A program made the position numbers and the translations under genes. A DNA stretch of 64,000 nucleotides from the NCBI GenBank assembly GCA_023955335.1, contig JAGSGF010000001.1, positions 124,001 to 188,000 of the forward strand, read 5' to 3'. The stretch comes from Yoonia sp. (lineage in GTDB: Bacteria; Pseudomonadota; Alphaproteobacteria; Rhodobacterales; Rhodobacteraceae). Positions 37,937 through 47,901 of this stretch are shown here, in pieces; within the stretch, counting starts at the first letter, position 1; each line of letters begins with the position of its first letter. The notes under the pieces are model-generated. The model was not told where the DNA came from, did not search any database, and worked only from the letters and a program-made list of their open reading frames with translations.

Positions 37937-38447
37937 GGTGCAGCGTTACAAAATTGTGACTCCAAGCTCAAAGCCGTCTGATTTTTCTTAAAATTCGTTT
38001 CCATGTCGTGCAAAGCATCACGGCAGTTGATCCAAAACATCAATCTTTGCGGCTAAGTCGCCTGTTTATTTGGGTTTCTTGTCGCGGGACGCAAGTTAAC
38101 GAATTGTGGACAAGTCTGTGGGTGAATCGGGGTGATCAATCTGGTCACCACATCTCGTGGCGCGTCAACATTTTTAATCGACAAATTATGTTAAAATTCC
38201 GTTGACCTAAGCCCCATTGGTGCGCCATTTAGTTCTAGAAAATCAAATCGGCACTAGATGTTGTGTTGGCAAGGCGCCTTTAATAAATGGGCAAATGCCA
38301 CGTGTGATCATGTTGTAGACGCCTTTTTTTATAAGGTTAGCTGCATTTATTGATGCGAATTGATTGGCGAACTGGGCGGGCCAAATTGGCCCAATATATA
38401 GCGATAAGCCGTAACGACGGCCGCACCGAACATTAGGGGCAGACCAC
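37937..38447 (+). promoter_or_regulatory. Long regulatory region upstream of nrdJ
   Basis: About 510 bases without a credible gene. It holds a DnaA-box-like TGTGGACAA (38105-38113, one mismatch to the RC of TTATCCACA), an inverted repeat GGTGATC-N5-GGTCACC (38131-38149, one mismatch), a candidate NrdR box CACTAGATGTTGTGT (38252-38266), and a 15-base palindrome GGGCCAAATTGGCCC (38378-38392), 55 bases before the start. I looked for a cobalamin riboswitch B12 box and saw none. Each site is a sequence match only. Confidence 0.35.
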
Positions 38448-41400
38448 ATGAAGATTGAACGGAATTTCACCACCGCAGGCCAAGATGCTTACGCCGCACT
38501 TACTTTTAAGTCGACGACATCGGAAATTCGCAACCCGGATGGCACGATCGTTTTTAAGCTTGATAATTGTGAAATTCCCGACGGCTGGAGCCAAGTCGCC
38601 TCCGATGTGATCGCCCAGAAGTACTTCCGCAAAGCGGGCGTGCCGTCCGAGATGAAAAAGGTCAAAGAAAAGGGCGTGCCAGAGTTTCTGTGGCGCTCCG
38701 TTCCTGTTGAAGGCGCTACGTTTGACGGCGAAACGTCGGCACGACAGGTCTTTGACCGCCTTGCTGGTGCGTGGACCTATTGGGGCTGGAAGGGGGGCTA
38801 TTTCAGCACCGAAGAAGACGCCCGGACCTATTTCGACGAAATGCGTTACATGCTTGCGACCCAGCGCGCAGCACCCAATTCCCCGCAGTGGTTCAACACT
38901 GGTCTGCACTGGGCTTACGGCATCGACGGTCCGGCCCAAGGCCACCACTATGTTGACTACAAAACTGGCAAGCTGACGAAATCCACGTCGAGCTATGAGC
39001 ACCCGCAGCCGCATGCCTGCTTTATCCAGTCCGTTGGTGACGATCTGGTGAACGAAGGTGGCATCATGGACCTGTGGGTCCGTGAAGCGCGTCTGTTCAA
39101 GTACGGTTCTGGCACTGGCACAAACTTCTCGTCCCTGCGGGGCGCGGGCGAAACCTTGTCGGGTGGCGGTAAGTCATCTGGCCTGATGGGCTTCTTGAAA
39201 ATCGGTGACCGCGCTGCTGGCGCGATCAAATCGGGCGGCACAACACGCCGTGCGGCCAAAATGGTCATCGTTGATGCCGACCATCCTGATATCGAAGAGT
39301 TCATCAACTGGAAGGTCATAGAGGAGCAGAAAGTTGCGTCCATCGTGGCTGGGTCCAAGATGCACGAACGTCATCTGAACGCGATCTTTGCTGCGATTAA
39401 AGCATGGGATGGTGCGGTGACTGACGCCTATGACACCAAGGTGAACACCGGACTGCAAGGCGCTGTGCGCGAAGCGAAAAAGGCATGTATCCCCGAAACA
39501 TACGTCAAGCGCGTGCTGGACTACGCAAAGCAAGGTCACACGTCGATCGAATTCCCGACATATGACACCGATTGGGATTCCGAGGCGTATTCATCTGTTT
39601 CCGGCCAGAACTCCAACAACTCCATCCGCGTTACCGATGCGTTCTTGAAAGCCGTTGAAAACGACGAAGACTGGAAGCTGCGTAACCGTAAAAACGGTGA
39701 AGTCGCCAAGATCATCAGCGCACGTGATCTGTGGGAACAAGTCGGCCATGCCGCTTGGGCCTGTGCCGATCCGGGTATTCAGTACCACGATACAGTGAAC
39801 GCATGGCACACGTGCCCGGAGGACGGCGAAATCCGCGGGTCTAACCCATGTTCCGAATACATGTTCTTGGATGACACAGCATGCAACCTTGCATCCATGA
39901 ACCTGCTGACGTTCTTTAAGGACGGCGAATTTCAAATCGAAGACTACATGCATGCCACACGTCTGTGGACTGTAACCCTCGAGATTTCCGTGATGATGGC
40001 GCAGTTCCCATCCAAGGAAATCGCGCAGCGGTCCTATGACTTCCGCACACTTGGTCTTGGCTATGCCAACATCGGTGGTTTGCTGATGAACATGGGCCTT
40101 GGCTATGACAGTGTCGAAGGCCGCGCGATGGGCGCTGCCCTGACTGCGATCATGACGGGCGTGTCATATGCAACATCCGCCGAGATGGCCGGCGAGCTGG
40201 GTCCATTCCCCGGGTACGCCAAGAATGACGAACATATGTTGCGCGTAATACGCAACCACCGTCAGGCCGCACTTGGGTTGGATGATGGTTATGAAGACCT
40301 TGCAATTAAGCCAGTACCGCTGGACCACGCGAACTGCCCCGATATTCGCCTTGCGGGCATTGCTGTCAGCGCTTGGGACGAAGCACTCGAGTTGGGTGAA
40401 AAGAACGGTTACCGCAACGCTCAGGTGTCCGTGATTGCCCCAACTGGCACCATCGGTCTGGTTATGGATTGCGATACCACAGGCATCGAGCCTGACTTTG
40501 CACTGGTCAAGTTCAAGAAACTTGCTGGTGGTGGGTACTTTAAGATCATCAACCAGTCGGTGCCTGCGGCCCTTGACAAGCTTGGCTATGGGTCTGCGCA
40601 AGTTGAAGAGATCATCGCATATGCGGTTGGTCATGGATCAATCGGGCAGGCGCCTTCTATCAACCACACGTCATTGATCGGTCACGGTTTTGGTCAAGCG
40701 GAAATCGACAAGGTCGAAGGGGCGCTTAAGGCCGCATTCGACATCCGCTTTGTATTTAACCAATGGACGCTGGGCGAAGAGTTCTGCACGAAAACGCTGG
40801 GTATCCCTGCGATGAAGCTGAATGATCCAACGTTTGACCTGCTGCGCCATTTGGGTTTCTCCAAGGCCGAGATTGAGGCCGCGAACGATCACGTCTGCGG
40901 GACCATGACATTAGAAAACGCGCCGCATCTGCAAGAAGAGCACTATTCAGTGTTCGATTGCGCCAACCCATGCGGGAAAACAGGTAAGCGATATCTGAGC
41001 GTCGACAGCCACATTCACATGATGGCCGCCGCACAGTCGTTCATCTCTGGCGCGATCTCTAAGACGATCAACATGCCAAATGACGCGACAATCGTGGACT
41101 GCCAGAAAGCATACGAGCTGTCTTGGTCCTTGGGTGTCAAAGCCAACGCGCTGTACCGCGACGGATCGAAATTGTCCCAGCCATTGGCAGCTTCCTTGGT
41201 TGAAGACGACGATGAAGCGGCAGAAATCCTAGAGTCCGGTAACGCACACGAGAAAGCCCGCGTTCTGGCCGAAAAGGTTGTCGAGAAAATCATCATCAAA
41301 GAGGTACGCAATCGCGAACGTGAAAAGATGCCGCAGCGCCGTAAAGGGTATACCCAAAAGGCGATCGTAGGTGGCCACAAGGTTTATCTGCGTACAGGCG

Positions 41401-42098
41401 AATACGAAGGCGGTCAGCTTGGTGAAATCTTTATCGATATGCACAAAGAGGGCGCTGGCTTTCGGGCGATGATGAACAACTTTGCAATCGCCGTGTCCGT
41501 GGGCCTGCAATACGGTGTGCCACTGGAAGAATTCGTTGATGCGTTCACATTCACCAAGTTCGAGCCGGCAGGCATGGTTCAGGGCAACGATAGCATTAAG
41601 AATGCAACGTCGATCCTTGATTACATCTTCCGCGAATTGGCCGTGTCCTATCTTGACCGCACCGATCTGGCCCACGTTAAGCCAGAAGGCGCAGCGTTCG
41701 ACGATATCGGCCGTGGCGAAATGGAGGGTGTGTCCAACGTGGCAACACCGTCCGAGGCCGCCGCGTCCAAGTCTTTGGAAGTGCTCCGCCAGATCAGCTC
41801 CACTGGGTACCTGCGCAAGCGGATGCCACAAGAGTTGGTCGTTCTGCAGGGCGGCCAAGCCACAGCGACGCTTGATGCTATTGTGGAGGCCACCCAAACA
41901 ATGGGCAATGTTGCAGTCACTGCGGAGACATCATTGTCCAGCGGCACCACAACAGCAGCCGGTTTCTCGGCCCGCGATAAGGCCAAGATGCAAGGCTACG
42001 AAGGCGATCCATGTGGCGAATGCGGCAACTACACGCTGGTCCGCAACGGGACTTGCATGAAGTGCAACACCTGCGGTAGCACCTCAGGCTGTAGCTAG
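38448..42098 (+). CDS. nrdJ: Vitamin B12-dependent (class II) ribonucleotide reductase
   Basis: Reduces ribonucleotides to deoxyribonucleotides using adenosylcobalamin, independent of oxygen. The 1216-residue protein is the long NrdJ type: [54 protein letters not shown] with an active-site Cys, [20 protein letters not shown], and a C-terminal cysteine-rich tail ([20 protein letters not shown], then CGSTSGCS) that acts in thiol relay or metal binding. It stands alone with a long upstream region. Its oxygen independence suits the anoxia-type genes that follow. Confidence 0.97.
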   Translation: MKIERNFTTAGQDAYAALTFKSTTSEIRNPDGTIVFKLDNCEIPDGWSQVASDVIAQKYFRKAGVPSEMKKVKEKGVPEFLWRSVPVEGATFDGETSARQVFDRLAGAWTYWGWKGGYFSTEEDARTYFDEMRYMLATQRAAPNSPQWFNTGLHWAYGIDGPAQGHHYVDYKTGKLTKSTSSYEHPQPHACFIQSVGDDLVNEGGIMDLWVREARLFKYGSGTGTNFSSLRGAGETLSGGGKSSGLMGFLKIGDRAAGAIKSGGTTRRAAKMVIVDADHPDIEEFINWKVIEEQKVASIVAGSKMHERHLNAIFAAIKAWDGAVTDAYDTKVNTGLQGAVREAKKACIPETYVKRVLDYAKQGHTSIEFPTYDTDWDSEAYSSVSGQNSNNSIRVTDAFLKAVENDEDWKLRNRKNGEVAKIISARDLWEQVGHAAWACADPGIQYHDTVNAWHTCPEDGEIRGSNPCSEYMFLDDTACNLASMNLLTFFKDGEFQIEDYMHATRLWTVTLEISVMMAQFPSKEIAQRSYDFRTLGLGYANIGGLLMNMGLGYDSVEGRAMGAALTAIMTGVSYATSAEMAGELGPFPGYAKNDEHMLRVIRNHRQAALGLDDGYEDLAIKPVPLDHANCPDIRLAGIAVSAWDEALELGEKNGYRNAQVSVIAPTGTIGLVMDCDTTGIEPDFALVKFKKLAGGGYFKIINQSVPAALDKLGYGSAQVEEIIAYAVGHGSIGQAPSINHTSLIGHGFGQAEIDKVEGALKAAFDIRFVFNQWTLGEEFCTKTLGIPAMKLNDPTFDLLRHLGFSKAEIEAANDHVCGTMTLENAPHLQEEHYSVFDCANPCGKTGKRYLSVDSHIHMMAAAQSFISGAISKTINMPNDATIVDCQKAYELSWSLGVKANALYRDGSKLSQPLAASLVEDDDEAAEILESGNAHEKARVLAEKVVEKIIIKEVRNREREKMPQRRKGYTQKAIVGGHKVYLRTGEYEGGQLGEIFIDMHKEGAGFRAMMNNFAIAVSVGLQYGVPLEEFVDAFTFTKFEPAGMVQGNDSIKNATSILDYIFRELAVSYLDRTDLAHVKPEGAAFDDIGRGEMEGVSNVATPSEAAASKSLEVLRQISSTGYLRKRMPQELVVLQGGQATATLDAIVEATQTMGNVAVTAETSLSSGTTTAAGFSARDKAKMQGYEGDPCGECGNYTLVRNGTCMKCNTCGSTSGCS

Positions 42099-42130
42099 AA
42101 GGATTGAGAGGTGTTGTCCCTGCGGGCATA

Positions 42131-42195
42131 GTTCCTCCCAATTTCGGCAAAGGTTCTCCCATCTGGGGGTAAAGTTTCTCCCAATCGGGTGAAAC
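42131..42195. repeat. Three imperfect tandem copies of a 21-23-base unit
   Basis: Between nrdJ and the next terminator the unit GTTCCTCCCAATTTCGGCAAAG recurs as GTTCTCCCATCTGGGGGTAAA and GTTTCTCCCAATCGGGTGAAAC. On the minus strand the shared core is TGGGAGRAAC. About two helical turns per unit would suit a multi-site protein-binding array; it may also be a chance decay product in the nrdJ 3' region. The rest of 42099-42473 holds a long-range pair GATCAGGC/GCCTGATC and a terminator. Confidence 0.4.
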
Positions 42196-42302
42196 ACTAT
42201 AGAAACAAGGATCCGGGGCGGGTGCGCTCGCCCTCGGTGCAGATCAGGCCACAGGCAAAAAACACGAGCGGTATAATCACGAGCCTGATCAGCAAAACTA
42301 AC

Positions 42303-42328
42303 GGGGTCCCTTCGGGGGCCCCTTTTTT
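42303..42328 (+). terminator. Rho-independent terminator downstream of nrdJ
   Basis: GGGGTCCC, TTCG tetraloop, GGGGCCCC, then TTTTTT. It lies 205 bases after nrdJ, so it may end the nrdJ mRNA or a small RNA transcribed from its 3' region. Confidence 0.88.
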
Positions 42329-42473
42329 GTAAAACTGGATTACTTGTAGGGGCTCAGGTCAGGTCGAAAGCATTGGGGGCGTCAAGGCCAGCCGTGGTTT
42401 ATGCCCATGCGCAAAACTTGGTGATCGGCCCAAAAATGCGGCTAGCAGCCAATACCCAAATCCTGCCGATGAA

Positions 42474-42487
42474 TTGACGCGGATCAA
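42474..42487. promoter_or_regulatory. FNR/Dnr-type box upstream of the phasin gene
   Basis: TTGACGCGGATCAA fits TTGAY-N4-RTCAA of CRP/FNR-family anaerobic regulators, 63-76 bases before the phasin ATG. One of a set found only in the 42-51 kb block. Confidence 0.6.
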
Positions 42488-42549
42488 TCCAGACTAATTC
42501 AAAGATGCGAGAGATGGAGACTATGCAACTCAACGCAAAGGAATCAGTC

Positions 42550-42942
42550 ATGACCAAAGAGACTCAAAGCGGAAAAAGCAATTCCGAGACCTCTAAGACT
42601 TCGGGTTTCGATCCGACGGAGATGTTTCAGAGTTTTATGTCAAAATTTGCTGAAGCGTCGGACTCCGACAGTAATCCCGCTGCTGGCTGGATGGAATTGA
42701 ATCAACATTGGATGAACTTTCTTGGTGACCGGTTCAAGCAAGACACCGCGTTGCTTCAGAAGCTCAGCAAATGCACAGATCCGGCGGAAATGACTGCGGC
42801 TCATACAGAGTTCTACAAGGAGACTGTTGAAGACTATCAGCGTGAATTTGCAGAAATGACCAAGCTTGGCCAGCAGGCCATTGGACAACTGTCAAAGACC
42901 GCCAAATCGGCCGCCGAAAAGATGCAGGCCAAGAAGGGCTAA
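42550..42942 (+). CDS. Phasin family protein
   Basis: Phasins coat polyhydroxyalkanoate granules. The 130-residue protein is hydrophilic and helical with FDPTEMFQSFMSKFAEASDS, a middle WMELNQHWMNFLGDRFKQD and the phasin-like FYKETVEDYQREFAEMTKLG ending in an Ala/Lys-rich tail (SKTAKSAAEKMQAKKG). I chose the ATG at 42550 because AAAGGA lies seven bases upstream; three earlier in-frame ATGs lack this. Followed by an SDR remnant and a thiolase, which is PHB-pathway context. Confidence 0.8.
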   Translation: MTKETQSGKSNSETSKTSGFDPTEMFQSFMSKFAEASDSDSNPAAGWMELNQHWMNFLGDRFKQDTALLQKLSKCTDPAEMTAAHTEFYKETVEDYQREFAEMTKLGQQAIGQLSKTAKSAAEKMQAKKG

Positions 42943-43029
42943 GACGGGGAACGTCACATTTACCCAAAGACCAAGAGATCGCCGTCTTTGGCGGTCCAAA
43001 CTTTTGTGTGCGGCAAGGTGCCAATCGAT

Positions 43030-43233
43030 ATGGTCTTGCGTCGCTTAACGACGGCGCAAGATGCCCAGACCAAGCAGCGCAACGGGAGCCAGGCGAAGGA
43101 TCTGAAAGACAGGGCAATCGTCATAACCGGCGCGGCCCAAGGGGTGGGTCAGGAGAGCGCCACCGAGATCGCATTGCAGGGTGCAAAGCTGGCTTTGGGC
43201 GATCAGGCCATGATTTCGTCACTTAACAACTAA
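43030..43233 (+). pseudogene. Remnant of a short-chain dehydrogenase (phaB-like)
   Basis: A 67-residue reading frame whose middle, LKDRAIVITGAAQGVGQESA followed by TEIALQGAKLALGD, is the N-terminal NAD(P)-binding beta-alpha-beta of an SDR with the TGxxxGxG motif. It stops soon after, where a full SDR would run another 200 residues. The first about 25 residues have no SDR similarity. Lying between a phasin gene and a thiolase, it may be what remains of an acetoacetyl-CoA reductase (PhaB). That assignment is inference; the SDR motif itself is visible. Confidence 0.6.
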
Positions 43234-43253
43234 AACAGTAAGGAGCGACACCA

Positions 43254-44441
43254 ATGCAACTTCATGAAGTGGTTCTGTGCAACCCTGTCCGCACTGCGAT
43301 CGGCACTTACGGCGGCAGCCTGAAAACTGTCCCTGCAACAGACCTTGGCGCGGCCGCGATCAAAGGCGTGCTGATGCAATCAAAACTTGAAGGCGCGGAC
43401 GTGGACAGTGTCTTTATGGGGAATGTGGTGCAGGCTGGTAATAAGATGAACCCAGCCCGACAATGTGCCATCAATGCAGGTGTTCCTGTTACTGTTCCCG
43501 CCATGACCGTTAATCGTGTCTGCGGTTCTGGTGCGCAAGCTGTCGTGTCGGCCGCTCAGGAAATTATGGCTGGCATGTTGGACTGTGCGGTCGCTGGTGG
43601 CACGGAAAACATGGATTTGGCACCTTATCTTGCAGCCGGCGGACGCTGGGGCTACCGGATGGGTGACGCGCAGCTCTATGATAGCATGTTGCGCGATGGT
43701 CTAAACGATGCGTTCTCTGGTGAACATTCCGGCTGGCACACCGAAGACCTCGTGAAGGCCCTCCAGATTACCCGCGAAGATCAGGATCGTTGGGCCGAAC
43801 GGTCGCAGAGGCGGTTTTCGGATGCGCAGGCAGCAGGCAAGTTCAACGATGAAATCATCTCTGTCGAGGTTCCTGGTCGCAAAGGCGCGACCAAGTTTCA
43901 AAAAGACGAACAAAACCGGTCTGATACCACAATGGAAAGCCTTGGCAGACTAAGACCCGCTTTCCGTAAGGACGGTACCATAACTGCGGGCAATGCACCC
44001 GGACTAAACAGCGGTGCAGCGGCGATGATCATGGCCGAACGGGGCTGGGCTGAAAAACACCAGCTAGAACCGATGGCGCGGCTGGTGTCCTACGGGATCG
44101 GCGCGGTGGAGCCGGGTATGTTTGGTCTGGGTCCAATTCCCACAGTGAAACAAGCACTTGAACGGGCCAACTGGACGCGCGGGGATGTCGACCGTATCGA
44201 GATCAACGAGGCGTTTGCCGCTATCGCCATCGCCGTCACGCGTGAGCTGCAGTTGGCAGATGACATCGTGAATGTTGACGGCGGTGCCATTGCACATGGG
44301 CACCCGATTGGCGCAACCGGAGCGGTGCTTACGACGCGCCTTTTGCATGCGATGAAGCGCGACGGTCTTAAGCGTGGAGTCGTCACGCTGTGCATCGGAG
44401 GCGGTCAGGGGATCGCGCTAGCACTGGAGATATTGCACTGA
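43254..44441 (+). CDS. Acetyl-CoA C-acetyltransferase (thiolase)
   Basis: Condenses two acetyl-CoA to acetoacetyl-CoA, the first PHB step, or runs in reverse in degradation. The 395-residue thiolase has the nucleophile Cys90 in MTVNRVCGSGAQAVVSA, His350 in GHPIGATGAVL and Cys380 in TLCIGGGQG, all intact. The segment GEHSGWHTEDLVKALQITRE differs from the common GHMG-TAEN form, so it is a somewhat divergent member. It follows the SDR remnant by 20 bases and is convergent with the fusion gene. Confidence 0.93.
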   Translation: MQLHEVVLCNPVRTAIGTYGGSLKTVPATDLGAAAIKGVLMQSKLEGADVDSVFMGNVVQAGNKMNPARQCAINAGVPVTVPAMTVNRVCGSGAQAVVSAAQEIMAGMLDCAVAGGTENMDLAPYLAAGGRWGYRMGDAQLYDSMLRDGLNDAFSGEHSGWHTEDLVKALQITREDQDRWAERSQRRFSDAQAAGKFNDEIISVEVPGRKGATKFQKDEQNRSDTTMESLGRLRPAFRKDGTITAGNAPGLNSGAAAMIMAERGWAEKHQLEPMARLVSYGIGAVEPGMFGLGPIPTVKQALERANWTRGDVDRIEINEAFAAIAIAVTRELQLADDIVNVDGGAIAHGHPIGATGAVLTTRLLHAMKRDGLKRGVVTLCIGGGQGIALALEILH

Positions 44442-44562
44442 GTTCCAGCAATCCTCGTCGCGTGGAATGCTATTTTCACAACAAGACGTTGCAACGCGCC
44501 TGATACCTGTATCCGGTCGTTTGGATGTGCCCGATCCCTCATAAAATTTGCGACAGACCCTA

Positions 44563-47214
44563 TCAAAGTCCGAAAGGATAGGTTTCGTCCTCGCCTTTGG
44601 CGGCTCGGGTCTCCAACGGTGTCACTGCATTGGTCTTATCAAACCAGACAAATGCGTCATACTGATCGGCGAGGTTTGCAGGGCTGTAGTGGCTCGCCCT
44701 TTCGCTTTCGGGCCGGTAGATGACACCGATATAGCGTTCCAGTCGTGGCTGCGCCAAGACACGCCGAAGGGCGTCGTTGTCTGGCTTACGAAAATCGAAC
44801 AGGAACCGCTCCAGATTTACGGCGTGGCACAAGGCTTCATAGCTGTCAGGCCGCGGCGGGCGCACCGTCTTGATCTCCATCGGCGCGTCCCATTCAGACG
44901 CAGCGGCAACCGTCCCGGACGCGGTGCCAAAACCGATCAACGCAGCGTCATCGCCATATTCCTCGCGGCAAAGCTGGCCGATATTCAATTCACCACGTGT
45001 GCGGCCCATGTCGGTAAAGCGGGCGTCGCCAATATGCGAATTATGCGCCCATACGACGACCTTTTTGTCTGGCCCCGCGTGATCTGTTATTTGCTTGAGG
45101 GTGTCGAACATATGCTGGTCGCGCAAATTCCAAGACACATGCGATCCGTAATACATCGCGCGATAGTACCGTTCCGCATTTGCCACGAGCCGTGCATTCT
45201 GCGCCGCGTCAAAGAACTGATCACCGTCTTTCTTGGTGTACGCCATTTCTTTCTTGAGCAGGTTCACAAGAATGCTGGTGACAGGTGCTTCGCAGATCGC
45301 AAATCCATGCGTCAGCGCCGCCCGACCGTATGCCGCAGGCTCGCGCGACCATGGCGATAGGCAGGCATACCGTTTTCGGGCAACCTCAGCCGCCGCGGAA
45401 TCCACCCCGTCGAGGTAGGCCAGTACAGCGGCGATGGAGGCATTCATATTATAGAGGTCGAGGCCATAAAATCCGACCTGTTCCTCCTGTGTCTTGCGTC
45501 CATTGTGTTGGCGCAGAAAATCCGTGAAGGCTTCGACGTCCACGTTGCGCCACATCCACGTGGGAAAGCGTGCAAAGGGCGGTGTTTTCATCGGACGCTG
45601 CGGTCTGTGCCGCGTATGGCGGTCGACCGCTGCGGCATCGGGCCAGTCTGCTTCGACAGCAACACTCGAAAACCCGTGTTCTTCGATGAGTCTACGGGTG
45701 ATTGCTGCGCGCGCTTGGTAAAACTCCGATGTCCCGTGGGACGCTTCGCCAAGAAGAACCACGCGGTGCGATCCAAACCGGTCAAATGCTTTTGCAAACT
45801 CGGGGTCATTGATAGCGGGAAGCGGCTCTGCCGCAGCCCGCGGGACGTCGATATCCGGGATTGGGGCAGGGGGCCGGACGGGGGATGAATTGTGCGAGAC
45901 AAGGTGTTGGTCGAACCAGTTCGCTGCATGCGCAATGGCAGCATCCAGTGTTCCCGGTTCCTCGAATAAATGGCCTGCGCCAGAGACGATTTGTAATTTC
46001 TTTTTGCAGGTCATGGCACCCAGCGCTGTTTCGTTCAGGTCAATCACGTCAAGATCAAGGCTGCCAACAATCAGGAGCGTTGGGGCCAAAACAGAGGGCA
46101 ATGACCGTCCAGCCAGATCAGGACGACCGCCCCGAGAGACAACTGCCGCGACCCGCCCCTTGAGGTCTGCCGCCGCCGTAAGCGCGGCACCTGCGCCAGT
46201 ACTCGCTCCGAATATCCCAAGCGGCAGATCGGCAATGTCAGGCTCCGAGCTGATCCACATGCATGCCTCGACAACACGTTCCGCCAACAGCGGTATATCG
46301 AAGACATTGCGCCGGTTGTGTCCCTCGGCAGGTGTCAGCAGATCAAAAAGAAGGGTCGCAAAGCCTTTTTCATTGAGCTTGGAGGCCACAAATGTGTTGC
46401 GCGGGCTGCGACGACTGGATCCGCTGCCATGCGCAAAAAGAACAATGCCGCGGGGGTTTTTAGGTACAACCAAATCGCCAACCAACCCGAGCGGCGGAAT
46501 TTCAACCTGCCGCATATCGGGATTGCCAGCTTGAGAGAGTGGCGTTTCCGGCTCTTGCACCGACCAACGCTGGTTAAGCAGTGAGATTGTCTCTTCATCG
46601 GATAATTGATGGAAGTCGCGGTAGAATCCACCGACCCCGCGAAACTCTGTGGCGGGGTGAAGACAAACAATATCATCTGCCTGATCGGCCAATTCCTCCA
46701 ACGCCCGCATTGGCGCAACGGGCAGGGCGACCACGATCCGCGCAGCCTTATTACGTTTCAGAGCGATAAGTGCGGCCTTCATGGTGGCACCGGTTGCAAG
46801 CCCGTCGTCGACAACCACGACAGTTCGGCCCGCAGGTTTCAGCCGGGGTCGGTCGCCAAGATACCGTATTCTTCTGCGTTCAAGCTCGTCCAACTGTTCA
46901 GCATAGGCGCGTTCCAAATAGTCCATATCCGCGCCGGACATCCGTTTCACATCCTCGTTGATGACAACTTGCGCATTGGCGCCCTCGACAATCGCACCAA
47001 GAGCAACTTCGGGATTTCCCGGCGCGCCGATCTTGCGCACCAGTACAAGATCAAGCGGGGCGTTCAACTCACGCGCCACTTCAGTTGCGACAGGAACACC
47101 ACCGCGCGGGAGGGCGTAGATGAGCGGTTGATCCAAACCCATCGCCAACAGCCTTCTGGCCAGTTGCACGCCAGCTTCGGTTCTGTCCAAGAATCTGTAA
47201 ATGAAATCAGTCAT
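44563..47214 (-). CDS. Three-domain fusion: phosphoribosyltransferase, dienelactone-hydrolase-like, erythromycin esterase
   Basis: 883 residues in three parts. Residues 1-215 are a type I phosphoribosyltransferase with the PRPP loop VVVVDDGLATGATMKAALIA (132-151). Residues about 235-440 are an alpha/beta hydrolase with Ser338 in GIFGASTGAGAAL, Asp in IVGSLDLDV and His415 in SGAGHLFEEPG. Residues about 465-875 are an erythromycin-esterase-type domain with LLGEASHGTSEFYQ (Glu490, His493), EADWPDAAAVDR and WAHNSHIGDARF. The catalytic residues look intact in all three. Mycobacterial Rv2030c joins the first and last domains; the three-part form adds a hydrolase. The substrate is unknown. An FNR-like near match lies at -34. 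Confidence 0.9.
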   Translation of the reverse strand: MTDFIYRFLDRTEAGVQLARRLLAMGLDQPLIYALPRGGVPVATEVARELNAPLDLVLVRKIGAPGNPEVALGAIVEGANAQVVINEDVKRMSGADMDYLERAYAEQLDELERRRIRYLGDRPRLKPAGRTVVVVDDGLATGATMKAALIALKRNKAARIVVALPVAPMRALEELADQADDIVCLHPATEFRGVGGFYRDFHQLSDEETISLLNQRWSVQEPETPLSQAGNPDMRQVEIPPLGLVGDLVVPKNPRGIVLFAHGSGSSRRSPRNTFVASKLNEKGFATLLFDLLTPAEGHNRRNVFDIPLLAERVVEACMWISSEPDIADLPLGIFGASTGAGAALTAAADLKGRVAAVVSRGGRPDLAGRSLPSVLAPTLLIVGSLDLDVIDLNETALGAMTCKKKLQIVSGAGHLFEEPGTLDAAIAHAANWFDQHLVSHNSSPVRPPAPIPDIDVPRAAAEPLPAINDPEFAKAFDRFGSHRVVLLGEASHGTSEFYQARAAITRRLIEEHGFSSVAVEADWPDAAAVDRHTRHRPQRPMKTPPFARFPTWMWRNVDVEAFTDFLRQHNGRKTQEEQVGFYGLDLYNMNASIAAVLAYLDGVDSAAAEVARKRYACLSPWSREPAAYGRAALTHGFAICEAPVTSILVNLLKKEMAYTKKDGDQFFDAAQNARLVANAERYYRAMYYGSHVSWNLRDQHMFDTLKQITDHAGPDKKVVVWAHNSHIGDARFTDMGRTRGELNIGQLCREEYGDDAALIGFGTASGTVAAASEWDAPMEIKTVRPPRPDSYEALCHAVNLERFLFDFRKPDNDALRRVLAQPRLERYIGVIYRPESERASHYSPANLADQYDAFVWFDKTNAVTPLETRAAKGEDETYPFGL

Positions 47215-47247
47215 AAAATGACGTTAGCCGCAGCGCCCAGCAGCAGA

Positions 47248-47261
47248 TTGATAAAACTCAA
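47248..47261. promoter_or_regulatory. FNR-like near match upstream of the fusion gene
   Basis: TTGATAAAACTCAA matches TTGAT-N4-ATCAA with one mismatch, 34-47 bases before the fusion gene start on the minus strand, a good activator position. Confidence 0.4.
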
Positions 47262-47508
47262 ATCGGTTCACAATTTCGACGGAACCCGCGTGGCAGTTTC
47301 TTATGACACCAGACCCGCTGCACCTTGAACACAGCGCTGACGCAGATCATGCCAAAGCGGCATTGTTGCCTGTAAGCTGATAGGGTGCTGTCCGCGTGCG
47401 TATCGGGTTCGTGAAAAACTTTTTGCCGACCTGTCGCGTCAGGTTGACCACGCAGATCCGCAGCCATTGGCGTAAACGCGCCATACTCGGCGGGAAAAAG
47501 TCTGCCGT

Positions 47509-47522
47509 TTGATTTTGGTCAA
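47509..47522. promoter_or_regulatory. FNR/Dnr-type box before the 84-residue gene
   Basis: TTGATTTTGGTCAA, 74-87 bases before the ATG at 47596, fits TTGAY-N4-RTCAA. The 380-base intergenic region 47215-47595 otherwise shows nothing recognisable. Confidence 0.6.
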
Positions 47523-47595
47523 TCGCGTATGCGGACAATTTGCGATCCTGTAGACTAACGTGAAATCTGCTTCACAATTGGATGGGGGATGAGAA

Positions 47596-47850
47596 ATGAA
47601 CGCGAAAACGAGAGTCCAGATTGACAAATTTACATCCGGTCAAGCGATTGCAACGGCGCGGCCGATTGCCCGTCCCAATGCGCTGCCACACCCGTTGCGA
47701 CAGCACATTAACGCGCTTGGAGTAATGCCAAAGACCAGTTTGGAAGTCTTTGCTGATCTGGGCCTCTCGGATGGTGACATTGCGCGTTATTTCGAGGTGC
47801 CATTAACCTGCATCACAAAGCTTCGCGAAATCTGGGACATTCACTGTTGA
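47596..47850 (+). CDS. Small HTH-like protein, unknown
   Basis: The 84-residue protein has a basic, flexible N-terminus and a C-terminal half, DLGLSDGDIARYFEVPLTCI followed by TKLREIW, that reads like a helix-turn-helix of the kind that recognises DNA. No signal peptide or membrane segment. GGGGGA precedes the ATG. With an FNR-type box upstream and stress genes around it, it may be a small regulator; function is not known. Confidence 0.7.
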   Translation: MNAKTRVQIDKFTSGQAIATARPIARPNALPHPLRQHINALGVMPKTSLEVFADLGLSDGDIARYFEVPLTCITKLREIWDIHC

Positions 47851-47901
47851 TGCCATTTTTCGACACGTGAATGCCGTGGCCGAACGCTGGATCTGGATGG
47901 G

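Noticed and set aside
38008-38205. 65-residue plus-strand frame upstream of nrdJ
   Set aside because: No binding site, atypical composition (many Trp, Ser, Arg) and it overlaps likely regulatory elements.
37937-38447. Cobalamin riboswitch before nrdJ
   Set aside because: Expected B12 box and surrounding helices were not found by eye.
42943-43029. Upstream extension of the SDR remnant from TTG 42988
   Set aside because: No SDR similarity and no binding site; the first ATG at 43030 was used as the limit.
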